DNA from: Sarcocystis neurona
Lineage: Eukaryota; Apicomplexa; Conoidasida; Eucoccidiorida; Sarcocystidae
Assembly: GCA_000727475.1 (NCBI GenBank)
Contig: KL647290.1
Span: forward strand, 454,843-518,842
Length of the DNA: 64,000 bases
Reading direction: 5' to 3'
Shown: in pieces, positions 1-10,202 of the stretch
Position numbering within the stretch: the stretch's first letter is position 1
How the letters are laid out: every line of letters begins with the position of its first letter
Notes under the pieces: model-generated
What the model was told of the DNA's origin: nothing
Database searches by the model: none
Seen by the model: the letters and a program-made list of their open reading frames with translations, nothing else
Position numbers and translations under genes: made by a program

Positions 1-405
1 AGTGCCGCGCGCGGGCGCGGTTTTGCTGGGGCTGCCATTTGCTGCGTTGATAGACTCTGCTGCTGTGTCTTCTTGCTGCATCCCCGTCGGTGTGCGGCTG
101 TTAGCGGCTGCTGCCTGTGTGTCACTTCTGCAGCTGGGTCGCGAGAAGGATTATATCTGCTGCCGGTGCTGCCCGTTGTTTTTGTGGTGCTGCTCCTGCT
201 GCTGCTCCTCGTGTTGCTACTACTGCTGCTCCTGCTGCTGCGCTGCGTTTTCCTGCTGCTGCGCGTCGTGTTGCTGCGGTGGTGCTTCACCTGTTGCGTT
301 TTGTTCGTGCGGCAGCTGCCGCTGCCTCGTTCTAAGGCGGCTGCAGTCGCCCTGCCAAACCAATCCGGACGCCGTGTTTCGTTTCTGTCCTGCGTCTCTC
401 TGCAG
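1..405 (+). other. Intron (3' part) of the PRMT1-type gene
   Basis: This is non-coding sequence upstream of the final PRMT exon. From about 186 to 300 it is a CTG-rich tract, which acts as part of a long pyrimidine-biased run ending in a clean acceptor (tctctctgcag, ending at 405). No other exon of the methyltransferase can be seen here. Confidence 0.7.
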
Positions 406-678
406 ATCGCCTGGTTCGATGTGTGTTTCTGCGATTGCCACAAGCCAGTGGTGCTGAGTACCAGTCCGCATGCGCGTTATACTCACTGGAAGCAGACCGT
501 ATTTTACATGCAAGATGTGCTGGTGGCAGAAGTGGGCGACAAAGTGGAAGGAATGATAGCCGTGAAGAAAAGCAAAAAAAACCCTCGAGACCTCGATATC
601 AAACTCTCGTACAATTTCAGGTCGAGAAACGCTCCTCACAAACTCATCAGCAATACGCAGTTCTACCGTCTGCGCTAA
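406..678 (+). CDS. PRMT1: Protein arginine N-methyltransferase 1, C-terminal exon (partial gene)
   Basis: This exon encodes the last 90 residues of a type-I protein arginine methyltransferase, the enzyme family that makes asymmetric dimethyl-arginine on histones and RNA-binding proteins using S-adenosylmethionine. It begins IAWFDVCFCDCHKP, continues with the family signature STSPHARYTHWKQTVFYM, then a beta-barrel segment with KNPRDLDIKLSY, and ends FYRLR followed by TAA at 676-678. PRMT1 orthologues have the THWKQTVFY motif in the C-terminal beta-barrel and end in a similar YRMR-like tail, so the terminus looks intact. The exon starts in phase 0 after an acceptor at 405. The AdoMet-binding domain and the dimerisation arm lie outside the window to the left. 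The alternative would be another type-I PRMT such as PRMT8 or PRMT3-like, but PRMT1 is the common apicomplexan member. Confidence 0.9.
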   Translation: MAWFDVCFCDCHKPVVLSTSPHARYTHWKQTVFYMQDVLVAEVGDKVEGMIAVKKSKKNPRDLDIKLSYNFRSRNAPHKLISNTQFYRLR

Positions 679-3600
679 GACGCGGCAGTCCCTTGCGTTT
701 CGGCCGCTTTCGAGGATTTTTTGCAGCTATTCCGCAGTGCCGGCACGCACGCTCGCAGCACGCCGTTGCTGCAGAGCAGATGTGTATGTGTGTGTATGTG
801 TGTGTGTGTATGCCTGTGCCCCCCTCCGTATGTGTTATTCCTCCGGACAACGACAACTACGACTACATCACCTTTCCCCCCGCCCCCCCCCACCCCCCCC
901 GGTGTGTGTGTGTGCTTTTTTTTGCATATACGTCTCATGATATGTAGGTTAGCAGAAGACAGCCGCAGCCGAGTTGCGCATGTAGCTCGTCCTCTACGGC
1001 ACGTCGATATGTACACGTATGTGCGTGACACCGAGATGGCATGTTGCAGTTTCGCCGGGCGGGAAGTTTCGGCCAAGATTGAACTTTCAGCATTTGTTCA
1101 GAGCGACGCGCGCTGGCAAATGCTGTTTAGTGTAGCAGTGTCGCGGCTCGCGTTCAGCAGGTGGAGAATGCACTTCTATGAAAGAGGTGGAAACTGGCGA
1201 CGTTGCAGTCGACCACGAGGACCTCGCCGAATGCAGGTGTTATGCGCGTGGCCGCAGATAATTTCACGAAAAACTGATGCCACAAAACACGAACCTTTGC
1301 AGAGTCGCCTTTGAAAGCGCGTTCTCGTTCGCCATGTGCATTTGACGATCCGTCGAGGTGCGGCTTTCACTTTTGCTGAAGATCGGCCTCTCTTGGCGTG
1401 CCACAAAGGTGGGCAGGTCGTCTCGAAATACGCTGTCTTGAGGAGGGGTTGTGGGGTCTCTCCCCTCCGTTTTCTTCTCAAGGGAGCGCCGTTGCATCAC
1501 AGCAGATGCTGGAACTTCTATTCCCTCGTAGAAGACTTCTGTGCAAAGACGAAAACCCACAAATGCAGGAAGCTACTTGCGTACATGTGTTTGACGAGGT
1601 GAAGGTGGATACGCGTACCCACGCCCATATGCCACTTAGGTATAGAGATACACGGAGCTCTGTACGCGACAGGATGTCCTGGCTGTATAAATCCTATATA
1701 TATGTGTATACTGGCAAGAACTATGTGTACATATCCGTGTACGCATACAGTGAATATATATGTATATGTGTATGCATAAATGTGAGGTGCTGCGTGCGTG
1801 TGAATTTGAGCGAAGGAGGCATTTGACGGCAGAAACGTCTGCACGCGTGCGCACTGTGGCATCAGTCTGTCCCGCAAGGCAGCGCGTGCGACAGTTTAGA
1901 TGGCGGCAGAACTGCAGCAGAACGAACACGTGCACGTTTGTATGTGAGCCTATAGACGTACGTTCAAGGATTTAAGGATGACCATAATATGCATTGGGTG
2001 AAGGAGACGCTTCGAAGCAGTGCAGCAGCAGCGCGGAAAGAATCACGGCAGTGGAAAGGAGCCCACCGTCGGAATGCCTCGGAGATAGTGAAGGGAGGCG
2101 GCGTCGATTGCAGTGGACGCGGTGCATTTTGCAACACGTAGATTTTTGTTTTGGAAGCTGTCTGTTTAAAAGGAATAAGGGGCTTTCTTTCGTTGAGGAA
2201 ATCTGCCATTTTCAAGGCTGCCAAAAGCGCATGATGCGACGCGGTTGCTGAAGAATATGCATTCGAACGAAAATACAAACAAATCGCTGCGTGAAATCCT
2301 CGCGGCGCCCTCTGTGGCTGTCAAACATTGAAAATTTGCCGGGGGAAATAGTGTGCTCCTCTGCAAACTTCGAAGCAGTTGCGTGGGTTTGAACTTCTGC
2401 AGGAGGGCCACTGCTTTCGTTGACCGAAACATAATCTTTCTGCCTTCTCTAGTGCTGCCCCTCCTCTGCGCAACGAAGGGTCGGAATGCCTGCTTCTGCG
2501 TTGGAAGTGGAGCGAGCCGTTGCTGGTGGTAACGTGCACGTTGTGCTGCACCTCCTCACAAGCAGTAACACTGCTATAGTGTCTCCTGGTGGAGGTTGTA
2601 ACCGGGAGCATAGCTCACCTGTATATGGAAAATCATATTTTGAGGACACTGTTAGGCACAGATTTGGCGAGAGCTCAAGTACACCATCGCTTTTTCCACC
2701 CTCAGGAGCTGCAGTGATTCGAGCTTCTTCACGGGCCCCCGACACTCGAGATTCTATGATATACGCGTGAGTGTCCTACATTTGCCCCTACACGCACAAA
2801 TCGTGGATATTTTCGCTGCGTGGGCACGCCAGCAGGTGAGAGACGTCGCGTTATGCCAGAGATGAGACCGCGGTACTCGCTCGCGCCCACATCCATACGC
2901 TTTGCCATCAGTATGAATGTGTAATTTTCCCCAAGCAAAAAAACGCAAACTAGAAGTCAGCAAATACATGGAATGGCAAAGATAGGCAAGAAGGGCCTAT
3001 GTGGACGAACACGCACTTACAGTGCACACGGATATTAATGTATATTTGGAAGTATCCGTGTTCACACGTGCGCAATGTGCGCATACAAGTACAAAGACAC
3101 AAACTGCACCACTGATGCCACGTGTTCTTCCGTGCTGCACCCAGACCGCTCATCGCTCCACAATACAGTAGCAGCAGCGGCGTCCCCTTCGAACAGCGGC
3201 AACAACACAGTCGTCTTCACTTTGACCATTAACAGTGCAGGAGCTCCCACCACTCTCTTTTGCCCACGTACGGCAGAACGTCCGCCGACATACACGCGCA
3301 TACGCGTTCTATGGTCAATTCAGCGTTTCAGAGGGTTGCTTTCCATCCCCACTCTAGCGCGGTACCCATATTAATCTTAAACCCCGGGTGCCCCGCTCCA
3401 GTTCCCACTGTTGACAGCGTTTTTCGAACTTAGTGTGTGACTACAGTGTCGCATGGCATCGTCCTCACTGCCAGTCAGTGCGTCCTTGAGTCAGGAGTTT
3501 TGGCTTTGGGGAAAAACGTGGTCAGACCTGCAAAACAGTTGATTCATGTGACGGATGTGCTAACACCGTCACGTACGATGTCTGGTGTGCGTCAAGACCT

Positions 3601-4710
3601 GCCTGACTAAACGCGCGCTTACAAGTTAAGCTACGTGTCCACCTGCACCAATGAACTAAAGGTCATTTCGGCTCCACTCTGTAATGAGGTGCTTTATGAC
3701 AGCTTGTAGCTAACGTTCAGTTAGTCCAGCAGTTGTTCGGGGGGGACGTAGGGCTTGCTCATGTGACGCGTCTACTTCATGTCCAGCCTGGTGTCCAGCT
3801 GGACGCATTATCTCGGTGCAGTCCGGGAATTTCTGTAGCCTTCTCTGCGCTGGGAAGTACATGGCAAATCGACTTTTCGCCAGGCTAGGACAGCGTGAGA
3901 TTTGTGGACAACGGAAGTATCTGTCACCTGGGTAGGTTCCAACTCCCTTACAATTAAAGAAGATAGTCGTAGTCTCACGCCGTCGGTTAGCGTTCGTCAC
4001 TATTTATAGAAGTCAACTGCTGATTTTACGTAGTTGTTGCGTCTCTTTTACGGTAGATGAATCAAGAGCATCATTTTCTCTCGAAACGCCGAGGCGTATG
4101 CACACCAAACGCTCAGGTGGCTAGCTGGGGGTCTCCTGTGATACGTACAACTTTTGGTCGATTGTGAGAAACATTTTCGTGAAGCCTGTAAATAAGTTGT
4201 ATACTGTGAAGACGGTGCGGACAGATGCTTACAGTTTGACTGCAGGATAGTATTTTGATAGCAAGCGTGAACCGGCTGAAGGACGTGTGTGTGTCTACAC
4301 CCGGAGGCGCTTCTCCGTGGGTGTGCATGCTCCGCTTGGAGGCCTACGACCGTTCTCGCGAAGAGCGACTCGCTGACGTGTTTGGAGGTGTATAGCACGC
4401 ATGGCCATTTTTGCAAGGTTTTTGTGATGCTTAGTCGTTTCGAGTGCCGTAGGGACCAACTGTGGCTTGCGTCGTGGTAAGGACCACGTGGGGTTGCGCG
4501 TATGAGCATTCGCCAATCCGAAGACCCGATTATCCAGATCTCAGGTTTCGTTAAAAAGATTCTTCAGTATGCGCCCTCCGACAACCAACGTTGCCGAACG
4601 TGACGTGTTGGCCCTACCCGCAAGAACACGCCCGGTGGATCTCCAAAGATCCCTCACCCAGGCCCTGCTTGACAGCCAAGCACGCTACAATCCTCTTCCT
4701 TCTTTCGCGG
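679..4710. other. Intergenic region without a recognised gene
   Basis: The region probably starts with the PRMT1 3' UTR. A GT-rich microsatellite with a C-rich run sits at 781-910, and short TA-rich stretches at 1690-1780. From about 2.0 to 4.6 kb the sequence is non-repetitive. A 94-codon ATG-started ORF lies at 2486-2770 on +, but it has no family signature and I do not call it a gene. On the minus strand, 3710-4000 reads as a protein-like stretch containing RETTTIFFNCKGVGTYPGD and KSRFAMYFPAQRR. This resembles stretches near 29.6-31.7 kb (see findings). A possible acceptor (ttcttcag) at 4560-4566 could belong to an upstream exon of the next gene. Confidence 0.5.
3710..4000 (-). pseudogene. 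Degenerate ORF, possible fragment of a dispersed domain family
   Basis: This 96-codon minus-strand ORF has no recognised family. It contains a segment with Thr/Phe/Cys-rich strands followed by KSRFAMYFPAQRR. Stretches at 29.6-31.7 kb on the same strand show a comparable pattern: an [x]-[x]-F-[A/N]-[A/L/M/V] core after a Cys-containing lead-in. At DNA level, GGAAG followed by CAAAT-CG-TTTTC around 3860-3890 resembles 30408-30435. No start, splice or end is convincing, so a decayed gene or exon is more likely than a live gene. The function is unknown. Confidence 0.25.
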
Positions 4711-6030
4711 ATGTCGTGTCATAGTTTAGGGCGGCCGCTTTTCCTTCGTCGGTCGGGACAACACCGTGTACCTCTCTCTTCAATATTTGTGCCTAACGCA
4801 CTATCCTCCAGCCGGTCGTCTTTCGTAGGAAAGACGTCTACATCAGGGAGAAAGGTACCGCGTCACTGCTTGCCCGGCGAAGTGCCATCCGAAGAAGGTG
4901 GAGTTGGTCGAAGCCTCGGGTGCACTTATCCGACGAATATTTTGGAGAAAAGCTCTCCCTTCCGCTGGCTTTGGCGGCCTCATACGGCTCAGAAACACAG
5001 GCGTGTCGTGGACAGCGTTCTGTGTGCTTTGGAAGCACCTGAGCAAGCTTATGTGAGCACACGCAGAACCCAATTCTACGTGAATCCGTGCGCGATCTCT
5101 CCACTTGGAATAGCCGAACGAGCTTTGCAGCAGTTTGTAAGACGAAAAAGCGACAAGAAGCCTCACGATACATCCAAAGCAGCAACTGCAAGCAACAGTG
5201 GTGGCGACAAACAGCGGGGTACCCACAAGAAAAAGCTCGGAAGCCCTTCTGACCAAGAAAAGCCACCGACCAGAACTGCCGACGCACAAAGAGTTTCGCG
5301 AAGCGTTTCTGTGCAGAAAACAAATGCTGACCCGACCAAGAAAAAGCGTAGTCGAAAGTCATCCACAGGTGGAGCAGAAATCGAGGGAAAACCAATGCCC
5401 AAAAGCTCCGTCTTACCTGCGTCACAGAAGACTCCCCCTCGCAGCGTCTCTGGCGAATTGAAGCCGCCGAGCAGAAGTGTGAATGCACAGAAGGTTTCAC
5501 GAAGTTCTTCTGTGCAACAAGGGAATGCTGAGCCGGACAAGAAAAAGCATAGTCGAAAGCCAGCTGCAGGGGGGGACAGGAAAGAGGAAAAAGTAGTACC
5601 GAATGTTCCTGTGTCACCCGAGTCACTTTACGAATTCCGGTATAGCCGGTCTTCAAAGCCGGGAGGCTCCAGCGCCAACAAAAGCGAAACTAAAGTTGCT
5701 TTACACGTGCCATTGAAAGCGCTAGAAGCATATTACGGGGTACCAATGGAGAAACTCGCAGACGATCCACGAGGGAAAGTCAACAAAAAAGGTGAACTAA
5801 TCATCACCAGTGAGAAACACGCTTCTCAGGCACTCAACAAAAAAGAATGCATGCAAAAACTCGACGATATGCTGACCAGTCTACATGAATTATACATAGT
5901 CGAAGAACAGAAAACGCCTTACGTGATCGATGAAGAAACGCACAAGAAGTACAAATTCAATATCCTTGTTCGCAAGAAAAAGGAGCAGTACCAAAGAAAA
6001 TGTAACCAAGTCAGCGTAAGAGATCTGTAG
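4711..6030 (+). CDS. ICT1/mL62-like class-I release-factor domain protein with GGS instead of GGQ
   Basis: This 439-residue protein is read from ATG 4711. The frame is closed upstream by a stop at 4552, and no earlier ATG exists in frame. The first ~60 residues are Ser/Arg/Leu-rich with almost no acidic residues, like a mitochondrial transit peptide. The middle (about 150-300) is basic, low complexity and contains a 67-residue duplication. The C-terminal ~130 residues form a peptidyl-tRNA hydrolase/release-factor domain: SRSSKPGGSSANKS (GGS at 318-320), then KVNKKGELIITSEKH and a Lys/Arg-rich tail. ICT1 (mL62) and bacterial ArfB have SSGPGGQ..NK followed by N+xGELILTSE. They sit in or act on the ribosome and hydrolyse stalled peptidyl-tRNA through the Gln of GGQ. 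Here the Gln is Ser and the preceding Gly is Lys, so hydrolase activity is doubtful and a structural mitoribosomal role is likelier. The gene is intronless, unlike its neighbours. Confidence 0.8.
   Translation: MSCHSLGRPLFLRRSGQHRVPLSSIFVPNALSSSRSSFVGKTSTSGRKVPRHCLPGEVPSEEGGVGRSLGCTYPTNILEKSSPFRWLWRPHTAQKHRRVVDSVLCALEAPEQAYVSTRRTQFYVNPCAISPLGIAERALQQFVRRKSDKKPHDTSKAATASNSGGDKQRGTHKKKLGSPSDQEKPPTRTADAQRVSRSVSVQKTNADPTKKKRSRKSSTGGAEIEGKPMPKSSVLPASQKTPPRSVSGELKPPSRSVNAQKVSRSSSVQQGNAEPDKKKHSRKPAAGGDRKEEKVVPNVPVSPESLYEFRYSRSSKPGGSSANKSETKVALHVPLKALEAYYGVPMEKLADDPRGKVNKKGELIITSEKHASQALNKKECMQKLDDMLTSLHELYIVEEQKTPYVIDEETHKKYKFNILVRKKKEQYQRKCNQVSVRDL
5260..5620 (+). repeat. In-frame tandem duplication (67-codon unit) inside the ICT1-like gene
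   Basis: Two consecutive units start at 5260 and 5461, exactly 201 bases apart, and encode related basic segments. Copy 1 has AQRVSRSVSVQKTNADPTKK and copy 2 has AQKVSRSSSVQQGNAEPDKK. The second copy degenerates toward its end, where the release-factor domain begins. The unit lies in the linker between the presumed transit peptide and the folded domain. Confidence 0.85.
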
Positions 6031-6163
6031 CAACACAACTTGAATTGTGGGATTTCATGTACGGAAGTCTACTATTTCGCATTTCTTAAACATGTAGATA
6101 TATATGTATATATGTATATGTCTGGCTATGGCCGACCTGTACGTTAGCAGCAATAGCTGTGTG

Positions 6164-6434
6164 TCATTTTTCAAAAACCTGTGCTAGCCGGTGAACAAGC
6201 ATTGGTGTCAATAGGATGAAGGCGGCTCCATGCCCTAGTTTTAGCACTTTTTTACGATGAAAAAGCAACGCCGGAGCCGCAAGTGTAGTACGGGTACTGC
6301 GGTATGCGGGCGTTACAATGCTGTACCGCATCACACTGTACTTTGTCAGTTGGTTCTTCTGAAGAAGGTCGGCTTTGATGGCAGCGAGTAAAGACGAAGG
6401 ATCATATCTCTGTGATGAAGACGTGCTTCTCTTC
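6164..6434 (-). CDS. Probable 3'-terminal exon of an unidentified small membrane protein
   Basis: On the minus strand a protein-like frame runs from an acceptor (ggtgctgcag, 6435-6444 read in reverse) to a TGA at 6164-6166. It contains YDPSSLLAAIKADLLQKNQL, then RYSIVTPAYRSTRTTLAAP, and ends with KLGHGAAFILLTPMLVHRL and AQVFEK. The last 25 residues form one hydrophobic segment with a short charged tail, as in small single-pass mitochondrial or tail-anchored proteins. It does not match a family I can name. Upstream exons should lie at higher coordinates. One candidate is 7080-7212 on the same strand, behind a ctaattttttaag acceptor, but I cannot join it in phase with confidence. Confidence 0.4.
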
Positions 6435-9400
6435 CTGCAGCACCAGCCACTGTCAACTAGCGCAAGAAATGCGTACTGCGGCTTCTGCTGTAGTGTGCAT
6501 GAATTTGCGGTAGCCGCAGTGTACATCCCTGTTTTATATGTGGACGCGGGTTACGAATTGCAAGACGAACATCACGTGAGTTACTGAAAAGTGTGCGTCT
6601 GTAGCTGTGTTCCGTGAGCTGCTGCATGTGCTCATCCTTTCGTAGCAGAATGCCGCTGTAGTTGCAGGCACTCACATGGACTTGGTTTCGGTTATGTGCA
6701 TCACCAGGAGAAAAGCTGCGACCCAAAAGGTTCCCGCTCCCTGCGTTCGCCATCCTGTTTTAGTCACGACGGTGAACTCAGGGTTTCGACCTTTAATTTT
6801 TCGCCGCAAACCTCGGAGTTTACGAGTAAATAATTTCGATTTAAGGATGAAGATATCTGCGCTGAGTGCGGAGCTGTGCGTTCCTTATGCTCCCCTGTTG
6901 AAGTGAAGCGTTAGGACCATCGCGTCTCTCGCAGCGATGAACTGAACTTAAAGGCGTTGTCATGTAGGGTTGTTGCCACACTTGCTATGGGCTACTACTC
7001 TTGCCGGAAACTAGGTAATCAACGTCCATTTAGACTTGCGAAGTCGCAAGAAAACAAATTACAGGCTGACTACGTGCACTTAGGAGACAACTGGGAAACG
7101 AATATTATTGCTTATCGGCTGCAGCAGCACAGCACTAGCTACGGTTTTCTGATGCGGGGCCAAATAAACTTTCCTACGATTTCCTTTGTTATTTCTGAAG
7201 CTTGGCGTACAAATCTTAAAAAATTAGTGCCGTTTTTGCAGGTAGCAGCTGTGCAGGGGCGCCTCCAAGGAACAAGGTGAACTACAACACGTGGTTCTAT
7301 CCTGCAGATAGGGGTAGACTGACTCGTACGGTATACATACACACAGTACGAATATACACGCAGATTTTCTTATAGACAAGTGAAAAGCCGGCGCCCTTTG
7401 CATAGCGCATCTATTTTCGTCCATGTGTGTGTAGACTGCTACCCACATCAACGTATAGAGGTTCAAGCCAGTACAACCAGCAGAGATATGGTCGCCTCTC
7501 TGCTGGCACCCTATGCGCGTGTATATCCGCGGGTCTCTAAGGATGTTTCTAGACCCCTGCACGCACTCGATTATCCAGTAACATATGTACGCATGTGTAC
7601 GTATACATACAGACACGTGTATCTGTGGCCATGTGGACATATTGACGGTTTCTGTTTTTATCCCCCCAAATATTAAATAATATCCAAAGCGGTGTGCGCG
7701 TCATAAGCAGTCGGGCAGGCTTTGCTTTTCGTACTGCGACACAGACAGAGATATAATTCATGGTGAATATATTTGGACACCGGTGAATACCGCTCCGACA
7801 CAGACGTGTCTAAACCATACTCTGCTTGCACGGATGCGAGGTGTTTGTTGCTGCGTCTGATACACACGGGTTGCACCACAAAGAAATGGACGCGCGTGCT
7901 CCTCTATAGTATTAAAACCTATGTATATACAGACTTATCCTTATTATTACTGTTTTAATACCCGCGTAAAACAAACGCCTAGAAAGGTACCTTCTATCGT
8001 CCTCTAGGGGGCCTCAGCGTGAAAGAACCACACCTCCGTGTTTCCCCTTGAGTGGCGTTCACGAGCCAACGTAGGCTTTTCCCCTCTCCCTCCCTCCTTC
8101 TGCTTAGTGAGGCGTAGAAGGCGTTTTCTTGCTTCCTAAGCTCCATATTGCCAACATCGTTCTTCCTTCTTCCTTGTCAGCACTTTCAAGCTATTGGACT
8201 TTCCGTATCATCCGGCATCAAACACACTTGGCTTTCTGCAGTCTGCAGCACGACTTTGTAGCCGCCATTCTGCCGCGTGCCCTCTAATCTTCTCTTCTGC
8301 GCACACACAAAATTGCTGGATGCAGTGTCTAACGAAAAAGTTTGTGGCCGGCATTATTCTGCCCTTATGACTCTTCTACCTACATCACTCTGCGTGCGCC
8401 ACCTCGGTGGACCAGCGGATGTGCAAACATGCAGCCGCACACCCACGTGGAAAAATATCATGTAACAGCACACCAAATTTTGTTTATTCAGTAATTAGCC
8501 TCACTTGTTTGCCCCTTCTTCTTTACCGAAACTAATCTTTTCCTCATCTTCCACGTGTTTGTGCGTACTTGTGGAGGTCACCCATCCGCTGTGCATCTTG
8601 GTACGGTCATGGACACGCCGTACTTTTTCCCTTCTTACTTCTTTCTGTGAACATGCATGCGTGTATGTGCGTATGTTTTGATACACCTGCGTTCTATGAC
8701 GTTTACCAGCCGTAACGCTGTAATCTAGAGGACAGGCAGACGTGCATGTATTTTCCAAAACTGCCTTCTGGGAGAAAGTCACTTGGGAATGTGAAAAGAA
8801 TGCGCAGAAGTCGTTCGTTGTTTCTTCTCACGCGCTACACATGCACATGTATTTTGTCTTTACGCCAAATTTTCAGTCTTACACGCTGAAAGTCTCCTCG
8901 TTTTTGACGCTGACTTCTCCTGCTGCGAAAGACCACTACGAATTCTTCGTGCCCCTCCAAATGATAACGTTTCTCTTCGTTCTCTACTCCGCGTAGGCAA
9001 TATTATACACACCCGGTTTGCGCACAAGGACGTAGTGAATCCAGAAGAATAGTAATAATGCCTGCCTGCGGTCAAAACAGAGTGCCCCGGGGACTTCCCT
9101 CGCGTCGCGTCCCGTTCTTTCCTCTGTTTTCCCCCTCTCGTCCGTCTGAAGAGACTCTCACACACAGACACGTATCTATACATGCACCTCCACTTCTAGA
9201 ATAAGTAAACATATATATTATATGTGTACGTGTATAATTATATACGCGGCTATAATCGAATATGTACACACATGTATGTGGACAGGTATCGAAGTATGCG
9301 CACAAAAATAAATGTGAAGTTTTATTTTAGCCGCTCTACCAAGCGTCAAAGAGCAGAACGGTGAAGAATAGATTTATCGCAGCGTTTCACCTTGTGTCTT

Positions 9401-9914
9401 CCTTTGACAGGAGAAGAGCCTGTTCTTCCCACTTTGTGTCAATCTACTTCCATAGAAACGAAGAAGAATATGTACATTTGATTTCTATTTCGTTATTGTC
9501 TGTGAGGAAGACATTCCTAGGCTGCAAGCGGCTGGTCGACCCGGAGGGGTTATATCTAGACTTGGTGTGTGGCTCTTGCTGCTCTCCATCTGTGGACATA
9601 TACGTATGTATATGTATATATGTATCAATATTTACACAAATGTATACATTCGCCCAATATATTAACGAGTCTATCTATGAAACTAATCTGTACAAATGCG
9701 TACATTGATCCGACATATATATGAACGATTTTCTCTGCATTTGAGCAGCTGAGCGCGCAAGGATGAGACGGGTGTGGAGTTGCTGTCAAAGTTCGTATAA
9801 ATTGTTGTGTTACCGTCGCGTGTTACGACCCACCCAGGAAGGCGAGCGGCGGAGCAGCAGAGGTGCACTTTGGGGTGTACGTACACCTCAAAGAGACACA
9901 AGAAAGGCGACGCC
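6435..9914. other. Intergenic or intronic region, no recognised gene
   Basis: The unique sequence to about 8.9 kb has several 60-100 codon ORFs on both strands, none with a recognisable motif. On the minus strand 7080-7212 reads as two overlapping protein-like frames and may be an exon of the gene ending at 6164. AT-rich microsatellites occur at 9205-9245 and 9590-9660. The palindrome GGTGTACGTACACC lies at 9874-9887, 27 bases before the NSE1 start codon. Confidence 0.4.
9874..9887. repeat. Palindrome GGTGTACGTACACC just upstream of the NSE1 start codon
   Basis: This is a perfect 14-base palindrome. Outside it the flanks ctttg / caaag extend the symmetry to about 26 bases with one mismatch. 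The same 14-mer recurs elsewhere in this window (22932, 22986, 23040, 39394, 45676). It falls in the presumed 5' UTR or promoter of NSE1, so a regulatory role is possible but unproven. Confidence 0.7.
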
Positions 9915-10202
9915 ATGCCCCCACGCCATCTGCGCGCCCGCTTCCAGCAGGAGGAGCAGCAGCAGGCGGATCTGCAGCAGCAGTCTTCTTCTTCTTTGCA
10001 ACAGCAGCAGGTGCAACAGAGAAATTTGTTTGAGGATGAGGAGGAGGAGCAGCAGCAGCAACAGGGAAGAGAAGATGCTGCCGAAGACGACAGCAGTGCT
10101 GCACAGGTGATCGATGAAAGGGACAGAAGTCGCAGAAGCAGGGGAGGCTTCAGTCGTCGCGACGCGTGTATCATTTTTGCCCAACATCTCATCGCAGCAA
10201 AG
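9915..10202 (+). CDS. NSE1: NSE1 exon 1
   Basis: The ATG at 9915 is the first in frame, in the context ggcgacgccATG. The exon has 96 codons and ends in phase 0 at a consensus donor (AAG|GTGAGA). It encodes MPPRHLRARFQQEEQQQ, a Gln-rich tract with an acidic patch, an Arg/Ser patch, and the first NSE1 helix DACIIFAQHLIAAK. Confidence 0.8.

Noticed and set aside
2486..2770. 94-codon ATG-started ORF on +
   Set aside because: An equally open frame lies on the opposite strand. There is no motif, and no splice or neighbour context supports it.
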